From: Posidoniimonas corsicana
GTDB lineage: Bacteria > Planctomycetota > Planctomycetia > Pirellulales > Lacipirellulaceae
Length of the DNA stretch: 64,000 nt
Assembly: GCF_007859765.1 (NCBI RefSeq)
Contig: NZ_SIHJ01000001.1
Coordinates: 2,543,311 to 2,607,310, forward strand
Reading direction: 5' to 3'
The notes beneath the pieces were generated by a model. It had not been told where the DNA came from. It worked only from the letters and a program-made list of their open reading frames with translations, and searched no databases. Shown here one piece after another: positions 33,856 to 41,260 of this stretch; position 1 is the first letter of the stretch; each line of letters opens with the position of its first letter. A program made the position numbers and the translations under genes.

Positions 33856-35529
33856 CTACAGGTCCTCGCGGATCTTGCTGAAGAACTCCTGCGCGTGGTC
33901 GCGCTGCGGCCGGGGTAGCCGTTCTTCGTTCAGCGCCTCGGCTTCTTGCGCGACGCCGCTGGACAGGTCGTCCTTGACCGACTGCATCACGTCGCCCTTG
34001 ATGTTGGGGCCCTCAACCTCGCCGGTGATGATCGACGCGCCGTTCTTGGGGTCGTGCTTGACGCGCGTGTCGCGGAGGTTAGTGGGGTTCTCCTCGTCGG
34101 GACGCGGGCCCCTGCCCTGCCCCTTGCCCATCCCCATGCCGGGTTTCTCTCCTTGCCCCTGGCCCATCCCTTGGCCCATGCCCTGCCCCATCCCCTGGCA
34201 GGCCTCGCAGCCCATGCCCTGGCACTGCTGGCAGCCCATCTGCTGCTTGGCGATCTCGATCTGCTGCATGGCGCCGTCGAGCATCTCCATCTCGGCGTCC
34301 ATCTGCTGCATCTGCTGCATCTGCTGGGCGAGCTGCCGCATGGCCTGGGCGGCCTGCTGCTGGTCGCCCTCCTGCATGGCCTGCTGCGCCTGCTGCATCT
34401 GCTGCGCCATCTGCTGGAGCTGCTGCATCTGCGGCTGGTTCTGCTGCATCTTGTTGAGCTGCTGCTGAAGCTGGGCGGCCTGCTGCTGGTTGCCCTGCTG
34501 CTTCTGCTGGGCGATCTGCTTCTTGAGGTCCTCCATCTTCTGCTTGTGCGCGTCGGCGGCGGCCTGCAGCTTCTTCTGCATCTGATCGAGCTGCTTGGCG
34601 AGCTGCTTGGCCTGCTCGGGGTCCATCTCTCCCTTGGCGAGCTGGTCCTGCATCTTCTTGATCTCTTCGATCGCCTTCTTCCAGTCGCCCTGCTGCATCG
34701 CCTTGGCAGCCTTCTCGGCGGGGCCGGCGCCGATGTCCTTCATCGACTCGAGCTGCTTCTGCAGCGCGTTCTTGTCGCCCAGCTGCTGACGCCGCTGCTC
34801 GAGCTGCTTGGACAGCTCGTTGAGCTTGACCGTCGACTTCTTCCGGTCGGACAGGTCCTTGTTGTCCAGGTTCTTGGTCCCCTCCATGACCTGTTTGAGC
34901 ACGCCGGTCTTGTCCTCCAGGCCCTTCTTCTCGGCGTCCTTCTTCTGCTCCTCGAGCTTCTTGCGGAGGTCCTCGATCGACTTCTTGGTCTGCTCTTTCT
35001 GCGCCTCGGGCGAGATCGGTTGGTTGGTGGTGCTAAGCGCCGTCTTGTTGCCAACGAACGCCATCAGGCAGAACGCCAGCACCGCGGGCGCCAGCGGCAG
35101 CCAGGCCGCCCGCGTCGGCCGCACGTGGAACTTCTCGCCCACCTCGATCCGGCTGACGCTGTGCAGGGCGTCGTTCACCAGCGCGCGGCCCGCCTGCGTG
35201 TCGAGCGCGTCCTCGGGGAGCGACAAACTGCTCGCCACCCGCTCGCGCAGCCCGAACCGCCGGTCGATCTCGATGGCCGCCTCGAGCGAGCTCCGCCGCC
35301 GCACCGCGGTCCACACCCCGGCGGCGATCAGCCCTGCTGCCCCGGCGCCGATCAGCCAGGCCTGCGCCCAGTACGAGGGCAGATCCTCCATCACCACCAG
35401 CTTTGGGGCGGCGATCGCCGCGGCCGCGATCAGCAGCGTGCCGAACAGGCACCACACCAGCCGGCCAACAAACTGTTCAATGACCAGCCGGCGGTGGGCG
35501 GCTTTGACCTGGGCGTGCAGAGTGTCCAT
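33856..35529 (-). CDS. membrane protein with long Gln/Met-rich coiled-coil region
   Basis: The 557-residue protein starts at 35529 with AGGAG about ten bases upstream. Two membrane segments near residues 23-45 and 55-75, and another near 155-175, precede a long helical region (about 200-440). This is rich in Lys/Glu, then in Gln and Met ('MQQ' repeats), and is almost certainly coiled coil. A short segment has paired CxxC motifs ('CQQCQGMGCEACQGMGQGMG'), then a Gly/Met-rich linker and a basic C-terminus. It is probably anchored in the inner membrane with a long soluble rod. The CxxC pairs could bind metal or form disulfides. No family function is known to me. Confidence 0.75.
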   Translation of the reverse strand: MDTLHAQVKAAHRRLVIEQFVGRLVWCLFGTLLIAAAAIAAPKLVVMEDLPSYWAQAWLIGAGAAGLIAAGVWTAVRRRSSLEAAIEIDRRFGLRERVASSLSLPEDALDTQAGRALVNDALHSVSRIEVGEKFHVRPTRAAWLPLAPAVLAFCLMAFVGNKTALSTTNQPISPEAQKEQTKKSIEDLRKKLEEQKKDAEKKGLEDKTGVLKQVMEGTKNLDNKDLSDRKKSTVKLNELSKQLEQRRQQLGDKNALQKQLESMKDIGAGPAEKAAKAMQQGDWKKAIEEIKKMQDQLAKGEMDPEQAKQLAKQLDQMQKKLQAAADAHKQKMEDLKKQIAQQKQQGNQQQAAQLQQQLNKMQQNQPQMQQLQQMAQQMQQAQQAMQEGDQQQAAQAMRQLAQQMQQMQQMDAEMEMLDGAMQQIEIAKQQMGCQQCQGMGCEACQGMGQGMGQGMGQGQGEKPGMGMGKGQGRGPRPDEENPTNLRDTRVKHDPKNGASIITGEVEGPNIKGDVMQSVKDDLSSGVAQEAEALNEERLPRPQRDHAQEFFSKIREDL

Positions 35530-35568
35530 CAGACCTTCGCTCCTAGTGGCGATCGATTCCAGCGGTCG

Positions 35569-35574
35569 ATTATA
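35569..35574 (-). promoter_or_regulatory. candidate -10 element (TATAAT)
   Basis: A perfect TATAAT on the minus strand lies 39 bases before the coiled-coil protein ATG. The position 17 bases further upstream shows no TTGACA-like match. Confidence 0.55.
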
Positions 35575-35760
35575 CGGGCCCGAAGTGTGGGGGGCACCGG
35601 TATTCAACGCCCGGCCGCCCCGCTGGGGACCGGATAATCACGATTATTCGAGCCCGACGGGACCGTTCTTCCCGGCCCGAGCGCTTCTCATCTCTCTAGA
35701 CGTCACACCCGTTGCAAGCCCGCAACGCAATCTGCCCTCCATCGGTGGCGACCCGGCAGG

Positions 35761-35809
35761 GTTTTGTCCGATTCGTTTTGTCCAAGAACACGCGCGGAGG
35801 GGACAAAAC
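35761..35809. repeat. GTTTTGTCC ... GGACAAAAC inverted repeat
   Basis: GTTTTGTCC occurs at 35761-35769 and again at 35775-35783. Its reverse complement GGACAAAAC is at 35801-35809, so either left copy could pair with the right arm. The arm differs by one base from the element before folC (GACTTTTGTCCC). Confidence 0.75.
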
Positions 35810-35893
35810 TCGGAGCATATTGCCGCCCGGTTAGTTCCTAAGTGCTTTTGAATTAGGCCATTGCGTCAAAAGGCTCGGTAAGGGCCGTCGGGG

Positions 35894-35925
35894 GTTTTGT
35901 CCGTTTCTGGCGCACCAATCGGACA
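35894..35925. repeat. partial TTTTGTCC repeat with shared loop sequence
   Basis: GTTTTGTCC at 35894-35902 is followed by a TTCTGGCGCA loop also present (minus strand) in the element at 21385-21429, then by CGGACA at 35920-35925. The right arm is decayed. Confidence 0.65.
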
Positions 35926-36207
35926 GTACGATCGCGTCCGATGGAGCAATGGCGAGCAAACCGCTTGTTCCGCGCCTCATTCCTCTCTCTGGGCGACACG
36001 CCCGCCGGCAGGCGGCGGTGTATACAAGTGAGCACCCTCCATTGGACCGCGCGGCCTGGCCGTTTTCTACAACATTCGCGTGTGACGACAGAGAAGGCAC
36101 GCCTGGCGAGCCCGAGCTAAGGGTAGCCATCGATCGCTAGCTGGGGCCCAGGCAGCCGCAATCCGCCGCCACCGGCAGGAGCGGCTCGCCCGTCCGAAGG
36201 CGTGGGG

Positions 36208-36213
36208 TAGAAT
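36208..36213 (+). promoter_or_regulatory. candidate -10 element (TAGAAT)
   Basis: TAGAAT lies 35 bases before the ATG of the DCC-family gene. It fits the recurring hexamer set; no -35 match is visible. Confidence 0.45.
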
Positions 36214-36248
36214 CGTGTAGCCCATCCCCCTCCCAAATCTGTGGTTTC

Positions 36249-36719
36249 ATGAGCGAGCTCCAGGCGCCCCCTGCCCCACCCGCCGCGGACGCGAAACCGG
36301 AAGCCAGCACGCTCCCGTCGCCTGCCGACCGCCCCGAGTCGGAGGTGGTGATCTACGACGGGCACTGCAACTTCTGCCGCGCCCAGGTTGAGCGGCTGCA
36401 GTGGTGGGACTGCCAGGACAAGCTTTCGTACATTTCGCTGCACGACCCCGAGGTCGCCCGCCGCTGGCCCGACCTGCCGAAGGAGCGGCTGCTGGAAGAG
36501 ATGTGCCTGATCGACCGCCAGGGCCGCCGACACTGGGGCCCCGAGGCGTTCCGCTACCTCACCTACCGGCTCCGCCGCCTGTGGTGGCTGATGCCGGTGA
36601 TGTACCTGCCGGGCATGATGCTCATTGCACGGCCCGTCTACCGCTGGATCTCCCGCCACCGCTACCTGATCGCGGGCAAAACGGAGTGCGACTCTGGCAG
36701 CTGCTCGCTGCACCGCTAG
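36249..36719 (+). CDS. DCC family (DUF393) thiol-disulfide oxidoreductase-like protein
   Basis: The 156-residue protein carries the family-defining 'VVIYDGHCNFCRAQVERL' motif (DGxCxxC, Cys40 and Cys43) and a following 'WWDCQDKLSYISLHDP' strand. The DCC family has a thioredoxin-like fold and is predicted to act in thiol-disulfide exchange; direct biochemical evidence is sparse. The Pro-rich first 30 residues are a non-conserved tail. A C-terminal hydrophobic stretch ('LWWLMPVMYLPGMMLI') may be membrane-associated. The secreted hydrolase gene follows after 42 bases and may be co-transcribed. Confidence 0.88.
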   Translation: MSELQAPPAPPAADAKPEASTLPSPADRPESEVVIYDGHCNFCRAQVERLQWWDCQDKLSYISLHDPEVARRWPDLPKERLLEEMCLIDRQGRRHWGPEAFRYLTYRLRRLWWLMPVMYLPGMMLIARPVYRWISRHRYLIAGKTECDSGSCSLHR

Positions 36720-36761
36720 ACTCGTGGTTCATCCCCCGAGAAACCCGCGGAGCCCCTGCTG

Positions 36762-37619
36762 ATGCGCGCCCTAACCGCCTGCTTCGTGTTTGCCCTGTTC
36801 GCCGCCTGCTCCCTGCACGCGGCGGCGGATGAGCCCACCTTGAAGGCGATGACCTTCAACATCCGTTACGGCTCCGCAAACGATGGCGAGCACTCCTGGC
36901 CCAACCGCCGCGAGGCCGTGGTCGAGACGATCCGCCGCGCCGACGCCGACATCGTGGGCGTGCAAGAAGCGCTCGCTTTCCAGCTCGACTACCTTGGCGA
37001 GCAGCTCCCCCAGTACGAGTCGGTCGGCGTGGGGCGTGACGACGGGCGACGCAAGGGCGAGCACTCGGCCATCCTGCTGCGGCGTTCGCGCTTCGACGTG
37101 ATCGATTCGGGAACGCGCTGGCTGAGCGACCAGCCCGCGCGGCCCGGTTCGATCACGTGGCGAGGCAAGCTGCCGCGCGTTTACACCTGGGCCGAGCTGC
37201 AGGACAAGGATTCCGGCCAGCGGGTGCACGTTATTAACACGCACTGGGACCATCAGTCGCAAGAGTCGCGGGAGAAGAGCGCCGCCGCGATCGCCGCGCA
37301 CCTCGCCGAGCGCGACCAGCCGCACGCCCCGGCGGTGGTGATGGGCGACCTCAATGCCGACCCGAAGAACGCGGCGCTGCGGCGGCTTGCCTCCGACCAG
37401 ACCGGGCTGCGTGACGCATGGCGGTTGGCGAACGCCAGCGGCCCCCGCCCGGCCACCTTCCACGGCTTCCGCGGCAGCGCGGATGGTCCGTTCATCGACT
37501 GGGTGCTCGTCAGCCCCGAGTGGCGCGTCAAATCGGCCCGCGTGGTGGCCGACAAGATCAACGGCCAGGTCCCGTCGGACCACTACCCGGTGGTCGTCGA
37601 GCTGGGGCTCGCGGAGTAG
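36762..37619 (+). CDS. secreted endonuclease/exonuclease/phosphatase family protein
   Basis: The 285-residue protein has a signal peptide (about 1-20, ending 'ACSLHAAAD'). The EEP-fold active site is complete: 'MTFNIRYG' near residue 28, 'VGVQEAL' (catalytic Glu), 'VINTHWDHQ', 'VVMGDLNADP' and the terminal 'SDHYPVVVE'. EEP proteins cleave phosphodiester or phosphomonoester bonds in nucleic acids or phospholipids, so this could be a secreted nuclease or sphingomyelinase-like enzyme. It lies 42 bases downstream of the DCC-family gene. A TAGACT hexamer overlapping that gene's stop codon could also supply an own promoter. Confidence 0.9.
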   Translation: MRALTACFVFALFAACSLHAAADEPTLKAMTFNIRYGSANDGEHSWPNRREAVVETIRRADADIVGVQEALAFQLDYLGEQLPQYESVGVGRDDGRRKGEHSAILLRRSRFDVIDSGTRWLSDQPARPGSITWRGKLPRVYTWAELQDKDSGQRVHVINTHWDHQSQESREKSAAAIAAHLAERDQPHAPAVVMGDLNADPKNAALRRLASDQTGLRDAWRLANASGPRPATFHGFRGSADGPFIDWVLVSPEWRVKSARVVADKINGQVPSDHYPVVVELGLAE

Positions 37620-37806
37620 TCGGCGCGTCAGGCTCTCGAAAGCAGGTCGCTAGACTTTTCTTGTAGTGATGCGCCTTTATTTGCCACTTTATTGTTGATC
37701 TGCGGCGGGCCGCTGTTTTAGATGGAACCGCTGTGCGGCCGACCGCTCAGCCTCATCGAGAACCCAGGAGGGGGATCTTATCCATCTATTCAGTCAGGTC
37801 CTCGAG

Positions 37807-38469
37807 ATGAAGCACGTAGCTCTGTTTCCTGTTGCGCTATCGTTCCTGCTCGCCACGCAGGGACTTAGTCGGGCAGATCTAGTCGAGAGTTTTCCCCTCC
37901 TGCTCAGCGCGGGCTCACTGCAAGACAACGGCACGCGGTTTGTGTCGACAAAGAGTGGGTTGGCCATCGACGGCGTGACGTTCGACGCCACGCTGACCGT
38001 GCAGGGAAGCAGCGCAATCACCGGCTTCAGCGATCCTGGCACGTCCGGTTTCGGCATCAGAGGGCTGGATCAAACCTTCCTGATATCAAATGGCGAGCAC
38101 CTGCGGTTCTCGCTGATCGTCGACAACGTCTCGGGAGGCGACATCGACTTCTTGGGTTTCTCGTCGATCAGCTACAGCAACGTGCAGAGCGGCGCCGAGA
38201 TCTTTGTGTCGCCCACGCTGGCTGTACCGAACAGCGCGACGCCGGTTGCGGTGGATGGGGAAGGTGAGGTCAACCTGCCGTCTACCGGGTTCACCGATTT
38301 CTACTCGGTCGCCGGGCCGGTCTTTAACGGCAACCGTCACTTGGCTGGTGCCGTCAGTGCGAGGTTCTCCACCGCGCTGGCCGCGGTCCCCGAGCCCAGC
38401 GGCTTTCTGTTCGGCGGGCTGGTGAGCGTGCTGTGCGGCGTGTTAGGGCGGCGCCGCGTGCGGGCGTAG
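37807..38469 (+). CDS. PEP-CTERM sorting domain protein
   Basis: The 220-residue protein has a signal peptide (about 1-21) and a beta-rich, Gly/Ser-rich body. It ends in a PEP-CTERM tail: 'VPEPSGFLFGGL', a hydrophobic helix, then a basic cluster 'GRRRVRA'. Such tails are recognised by exosortase and usually lead to release to the surface or the exopolysaccharide matrix. The body shares clear patterns with the gene at 49,751-50,407 ('GVxFDATLTVxGS', 'SNGExLxF', 'GGDxxFxGFS'). It is in front of, but not in operon with, two other PEP-CTERM genes. Confidence 0.9.
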   Translation: MKHVALFPVALSFLLATQGLSRADLVESFPLLLSAGSLQDNGTRFVSTKSGLAIDGVTFDATLTVQGSSAITGFSDPGTSGFGIRGLDQTFLISNGEHLRFSLIVDNVSGGDIDFLGFSSISYSNVQSGAEIFVSPTLAVPNSATPVAVDGEGEVNLPSTGFTDFYSVAGPVFNGNRHLAGAVSARFSTALAAVPEPSGFLFGGLVSVLCGVLGRRRVRA

Positions 38470-38500
38470 ACTTCAAGTGCAGGCAGGTGGCTGGGACCGG

Positions 38501-39523
38501 CTAGCGGAACCGCCGCCGGCAGGCGTACGCCACGCCGATGCCCAGCAGGGCCAGCGCCGTGGGCTCCGGCGCGGCGGAAGGTCCAGCCGACGGTGCCGGG
38601 AGGTAGTTGTCGCGCCACACGGTGTAGTCGGCGGCGTCGACGACGCCGTCGCCGTTGCCGTCGGCCCCCGTTCCCGAGATGGTCGACTTCCCAAACTCGT
38701 CGAGCCACACGGCGTAGTCGTTGGCGTCGACGTCGCCGTCGATGTCGTAGTCGCCCGGCACGCGGGCCAGGTTCACGACCACAAAGTTGTCGAAGTACGC
38801 CGTGCCTTCGGCGTTCTGCGAGACGCTGTCGCCGCCGGCGGCGATGGCGGTGATGTCGGCGTCGGTGAATCCCAGGGCGCCCTCATCGACAATGGGCTCG
38901 GTGAGGATCAACCGACCGTTGTAGACGACCTGGTAGGCCCGGTTCGTGTAGTCGATCGCCATACGGAACTGGCGCCACTGGTTGTTGACCGAGATGCCGA
39001 GCGCCGAGTCGATGGGCGTCAGGATTCCGGTGTCGGCCTCCTGGTAGAGGATCTCTCCAGTGGCGGAGTCCACGCCCACAGAACCGAGCAGCAGCGGCGA
39101 TGGCGACGCGTCGATCGCCTGGACCCCGAAGAACGGGCCGAACGCGTCAATTACGCCGGACGGCTCCACCTTCATGTCCCACTCGATGATGATCAGGTCG
39201 CCGTCGGTGAGCGGATCGGACTCGTTCAGCACAGCCCAGTACGCGTCGTCCTGCGCCTTGCGATCGACCCGCACCGCCTTGGAACCGCCATCGGGGAACG
39301 GGTGGAAGACCGAGTCCTGAACCACCGCGGTCGAGAGGTCGCCCTCGCTGAGCGTGTGGGCCTGGAGCCACGGGCCGGCGTTGCTGGACTGGCCGGCCAG
39401 GTCTGTGAGCGAGTAGCCCTCGAACCCTCCCGAGTTGACGATCGTCGTGGCGGCGACCGCGTCACGGATGGCGAGGCAGCCGCAGACGACGACGGCGCAT
39501 ACTACTCTTAGGCAAATCGACAC
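38501..39523 (-). CDS. LamG-like protein with dockerin repeats and PEP-CTERM tail
   Basis: The 340-residue protein has a signal peptide (about 1-22), then a jelly-roll-like domain (about 30-255) with 'IIIEWDMKVEPSG', 'FGPFFGVQA' and 'GTAYFDNFVVVN'. A dockerin type I-like pair follows ('DYDIDGDVDANDYAVWLDEF' and 'DGNGDGVVDAADYTVWRDNY', about 265-315), with the calcium-binding DxDxDG pattern. A PEP-CTERM tail ('APEPTALALLGIGVAYACRRRFR') closes it. It is likely exported and sorted by exosortase, and the dockerin could bind calcium or a partner. It is paralogous to the next gene, which is transcribed divergently. Confidence 0.9.
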   Translation of the reverse strand: MSICLRVVCAVVVCGCLAIRDAVAATTIVNSGGFEGYSLTDLAGQSSNAGPWLQAHTLSEGDLSTAVVQDSVFHPFPDGGSKAVRVDRKAQDDAYWAVLNESDPLTDGDLIIIEWDMKVEPSGVIDAFGPFFGVQAIDASPSPLLLGSVGVDSATGEILYQEADTGILTPIDSALGISVNNQWRQFRMAIDYTNRAYQVVYNGRLILTEPIVDEGALGFTDADITAIAAGGDSVSQNAEGTAYFDNFVVVNLARVPGDYDIDGDVDANDYAVWLDEFGKSTISGTGADGNGDGVVDAADYTVWRDNYLPAPSAGPSAAPEPTALALLGIGVAYACRRRFR

Positions 39524-39603
39524 GGTGGGTCTCGTCGCGGGAGGTTGGGAGCGGGGGGCCGCTGGCGGGGCGCTAGGCTGCTGACGTCAAAGGTGATTCC
39601 CTC

Positions 39604-39609
39604 AGTATA
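39604..39609 (-). promoter_or_regulatory. candidate -10 element (TATACT)
   Basis: TATACT on the minus strand lies 80 bases before the dockerin/PEP-CTERM gene. Confidence 0.4.
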
Positions 39610-39743
39610 CTCGGGCGGTAATCCGCAGCGAGCATTTGGGGCGTAGGGTGCAGGTTAGCGGCCTGCGGGCTCTACGCGAAGGGAGAATCGCGATGCTTGC
39701 GCCGACCCGAGAAATCAGTTGACCAGTCCGAAGGTGCTGATTA

Positions 39744-39784
39744 GTTTTGAGGAGTGCGCGGATTCGCGTGCGCAGCCTCAAAAC
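39744..39784 (+). repeat. inverted repeat in the leader of the second PEP-CTERM paralogue
   Basis: GTTTTGAGG (39744-39752) and CCTCAAAAC (39776-39784) are perfect reverse complements around a 23-base GC-rich loop. The hairpin ends 64 bases before the ATG and could be a leader structure or a terminator for upstream transcription. Confidence 0.5.
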
Positions 39785-39848
39785 GATGTCAGGACCGTCA
39801 GATCGGGCCTGATTGCACCTAAGATTCAGCATCTAGAAGGGTTCGCTA

Positions 39849-40730
39849 ATGTCTCGGGGATTCAACTGGTTCACTCCGGTGGCCGTCGTGGTCGCGCTTA
39901 GCGTTGGTTCGCTTCAGGCAGCGACATTCTCGATCGTCGACGGAGAGGGGTTTGAGTCCCCGGACTATTCGACGACCTTCAACGGCACCGGTCAGCTCGA
40001 CGGCCAGTTTGCCTCGATCGCGGGCGGTTTTGGCTCCGATCAGTGGGCCAAGAGCGGCGGAGCCGGGAGCTCGGCCACCGTCCAGTCGGCCGTGTTCGCC
40101 GACGGCGGCCAGGCGGTGCGGGTGGACAAGGGCGACGGCCCGGACGCGTTCTGGGGGATCCAGCAGTCGGGCTACCCCGACCCGGGTTTCCCGTACGTGT
40201 GCATCGAGTGGGACATGCTGGTTGAGTTCGCGGACGCCCCCACCGGCGGCGCCCAGACGCCGTTCGGCCCGTACTTCGGCGTGGCGGCCTACGACAACGA
40301 GACGACGCAGAAGCGCATCGGCTACCTGGGCGTGGACTCCCAGACCGGCGACGTGCTGTACAGCGAAGCCGGCAGCGGTTTCTTTACCCCGACGGGAACC
40401 GTGGTCAGCTTCGACGAGTGGCACAGCTATCAGTTGATCCTCGACTACAACTCGATGACCTACCGGGCCACCGTGGACGGTTCGCTGGTGCTGACCGGCG
40501 CCGAGTTCGACGAGGGCTTTGTAGACGGAGTGACCTCGCTGTTCACCGACGCGAACATCTCGGCGATTTCCGCTGACAACACGGACTACTACATGGGCCT
40601 GACCGGCACGGCCTACTTCGACAATTTCAACGTTTTCGAGACCACCAACGCGAAGCCGGTGCCCGAGCCGGCCGCGGCCCTGCTGCTGGTAGCCGGCGCC
40701 GGACTTGTGGCGGCCCGGCGGCGGAACTAG
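39849..40730 (+). CDS. LamG-like PEP-CTERM protein
   Basis: The 293-residue protein has a signal peptide (about 1-24) and a jelly-roll-like body with 'CIEWDMLVEFADAP', 'FGPYFGVAAYDN', 'GVDSQTGDVLYSEAGSGFFT' and 'GTAYFDNFNVFE', parallel to its divergent neighbour. A PEP-CTERM tail ('VPEPAAALLLVAGAGLVAAR') follows. AGAAGG sits eight bases before the ATG. Unlike the neighbour it has no dockerin repeats, so the tail is joined directly to the body. It is probably a surface or matrix protein. The pair looks like an old duplication. Confidence 0.92.
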   Translation: MSRGFNWFTPVAVVVALSVGSLQAATFSIVDGEGFESPDYSTTFNGTGQLDGQFASIAGGFGSDQWAKSGGAGSSATVQSAVFADGGQAVRVDKGDGPDAFWGIQQSGYPDPGFPYVCIEWDMLVEFADAPTGGAQTPFGPYFGVAAYDNETTQKRIGYLGVDSQTGDVLYSEAGSGFFTPTGTVVSFDEWHSYQLILDYNSMTYRATVDGSLVLTGAEFDEGFVDGVTSLFTDANISAISADNTDYYMGLTGTAYFDNFNVFETTNAKPVPEPAAALLLVAGAGLVAARRRN

Positions 40731-40804
40731 GCTAGAGTAGAGCGGAAGAGCTGGTTTGCCAGCCGGAAGCGACAGGCAGAAAAGAAGCAACTCAGGTAAT
40801 CTTC

Positions 40805-41146
40805 ATGAAGACTTTCCCCACGGCACTCATTGCCGCCGCTGTGCTGGCGCTGGGCGTCGCCGCGGAGGCCCGAGCCGACAACGCCGGCCGCAGCCAGTTT
40901 TTCAATCCGTTCTCGATCAGCCGCCCCGGCAGCAGCTCGAGCTGGCTTGACGTTTTCCGCAGCCCGTCGGTGTCGACCGGACTGCGTGGTTCTTTCTCTC
41001 GCGACACGGACGGGTCGGGCACCGGATCGGTCACCGCCTCGCCGCAGCCGATCGACAACCCGGTCTCCGCGACCGGCCGGCCGCAGAAGCCGCTGCCCTA
41101 CCGCAGCCCGTACTCGCCGCCGCCACGCCCGCCCTTCGGGTCGTAG
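40805..41146 (+). CDS. small secreted protein of unknown function
   Basis: The 113-residue product has a good signal peptide (about 1-24, ending 'AAEARADN') and a Ser/Pro/Gly-rich mature part without regular structure. No lipobox or PEP-CTERM tail is present. It lies 74 bases after a PEP-CTERM gene on the same strand and before a strong terminator, so it may share a transcript with that gene. I do not recognise the family. Confidence 0.6.
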   Translation: MKTFPTALIAAAVLALGVAAEARADNAGRSQFFNPFSISRPGSSSSWLDVFRSPSVSTGLRGSFSRDTDGSGTGSVTASPQPIDNPVSATGRPQKPLPYRSPYSPPPRPPFGS

Positions 41147-41174
41147 CCGGCCGACGCTCAACGCGATTACAAAC

Positions 41175-41209
41175 AAAAGGACGCCGTGGATTCCACGGCG
41201 TCCTTTTTT
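41175..41209. terminator. strong bidirectional rho-independent terminator
   Basis: Perfect 16-base arms (41175-41190 and 41192-41207) flank a single central T, ending in a run of six T. The A-rich left flank gives a matching U-tract on the other strand. It lies between the small secreted gene (plus) and the convergent Wza-type gene (minus), so it can serve both. Confidence 0.85.
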
Positions 41210-41260
41210 GTTGTCGCTACGCTGAACGCTGAGCCCACGGTGCCGATCCGCGCCTTGTCG

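Larger units (their letters stand above)
35530..36248. other. 719-base intergenic region with repeat elements and two promoters
   Basis: The left part is the leader of the coiled-coil gene with a TATAAT box. The middle contains TTTTGTCC-type repeats related to those before folC. The right end has a TAGAAT box before the DCC-family gene. No gene with recognisable features is seen in either strand. Confidence 0.65.
39524..39848. other. 325-base divergent promoter region between two PEP-CTERM paralogues
   Basis: It contains a TATACT box for the minus-strand gene (39604-39609) and a hairpin near the plus-strand start. Nothing else recognisable is seen. Confidence 0.6.

Noticed and set aside
35831-36140. 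short open frames in the repeat-rich gap
   Set aside because: They run across the TTTTGTCC repeats and lack ribosome-binding sites and protein-like composition.
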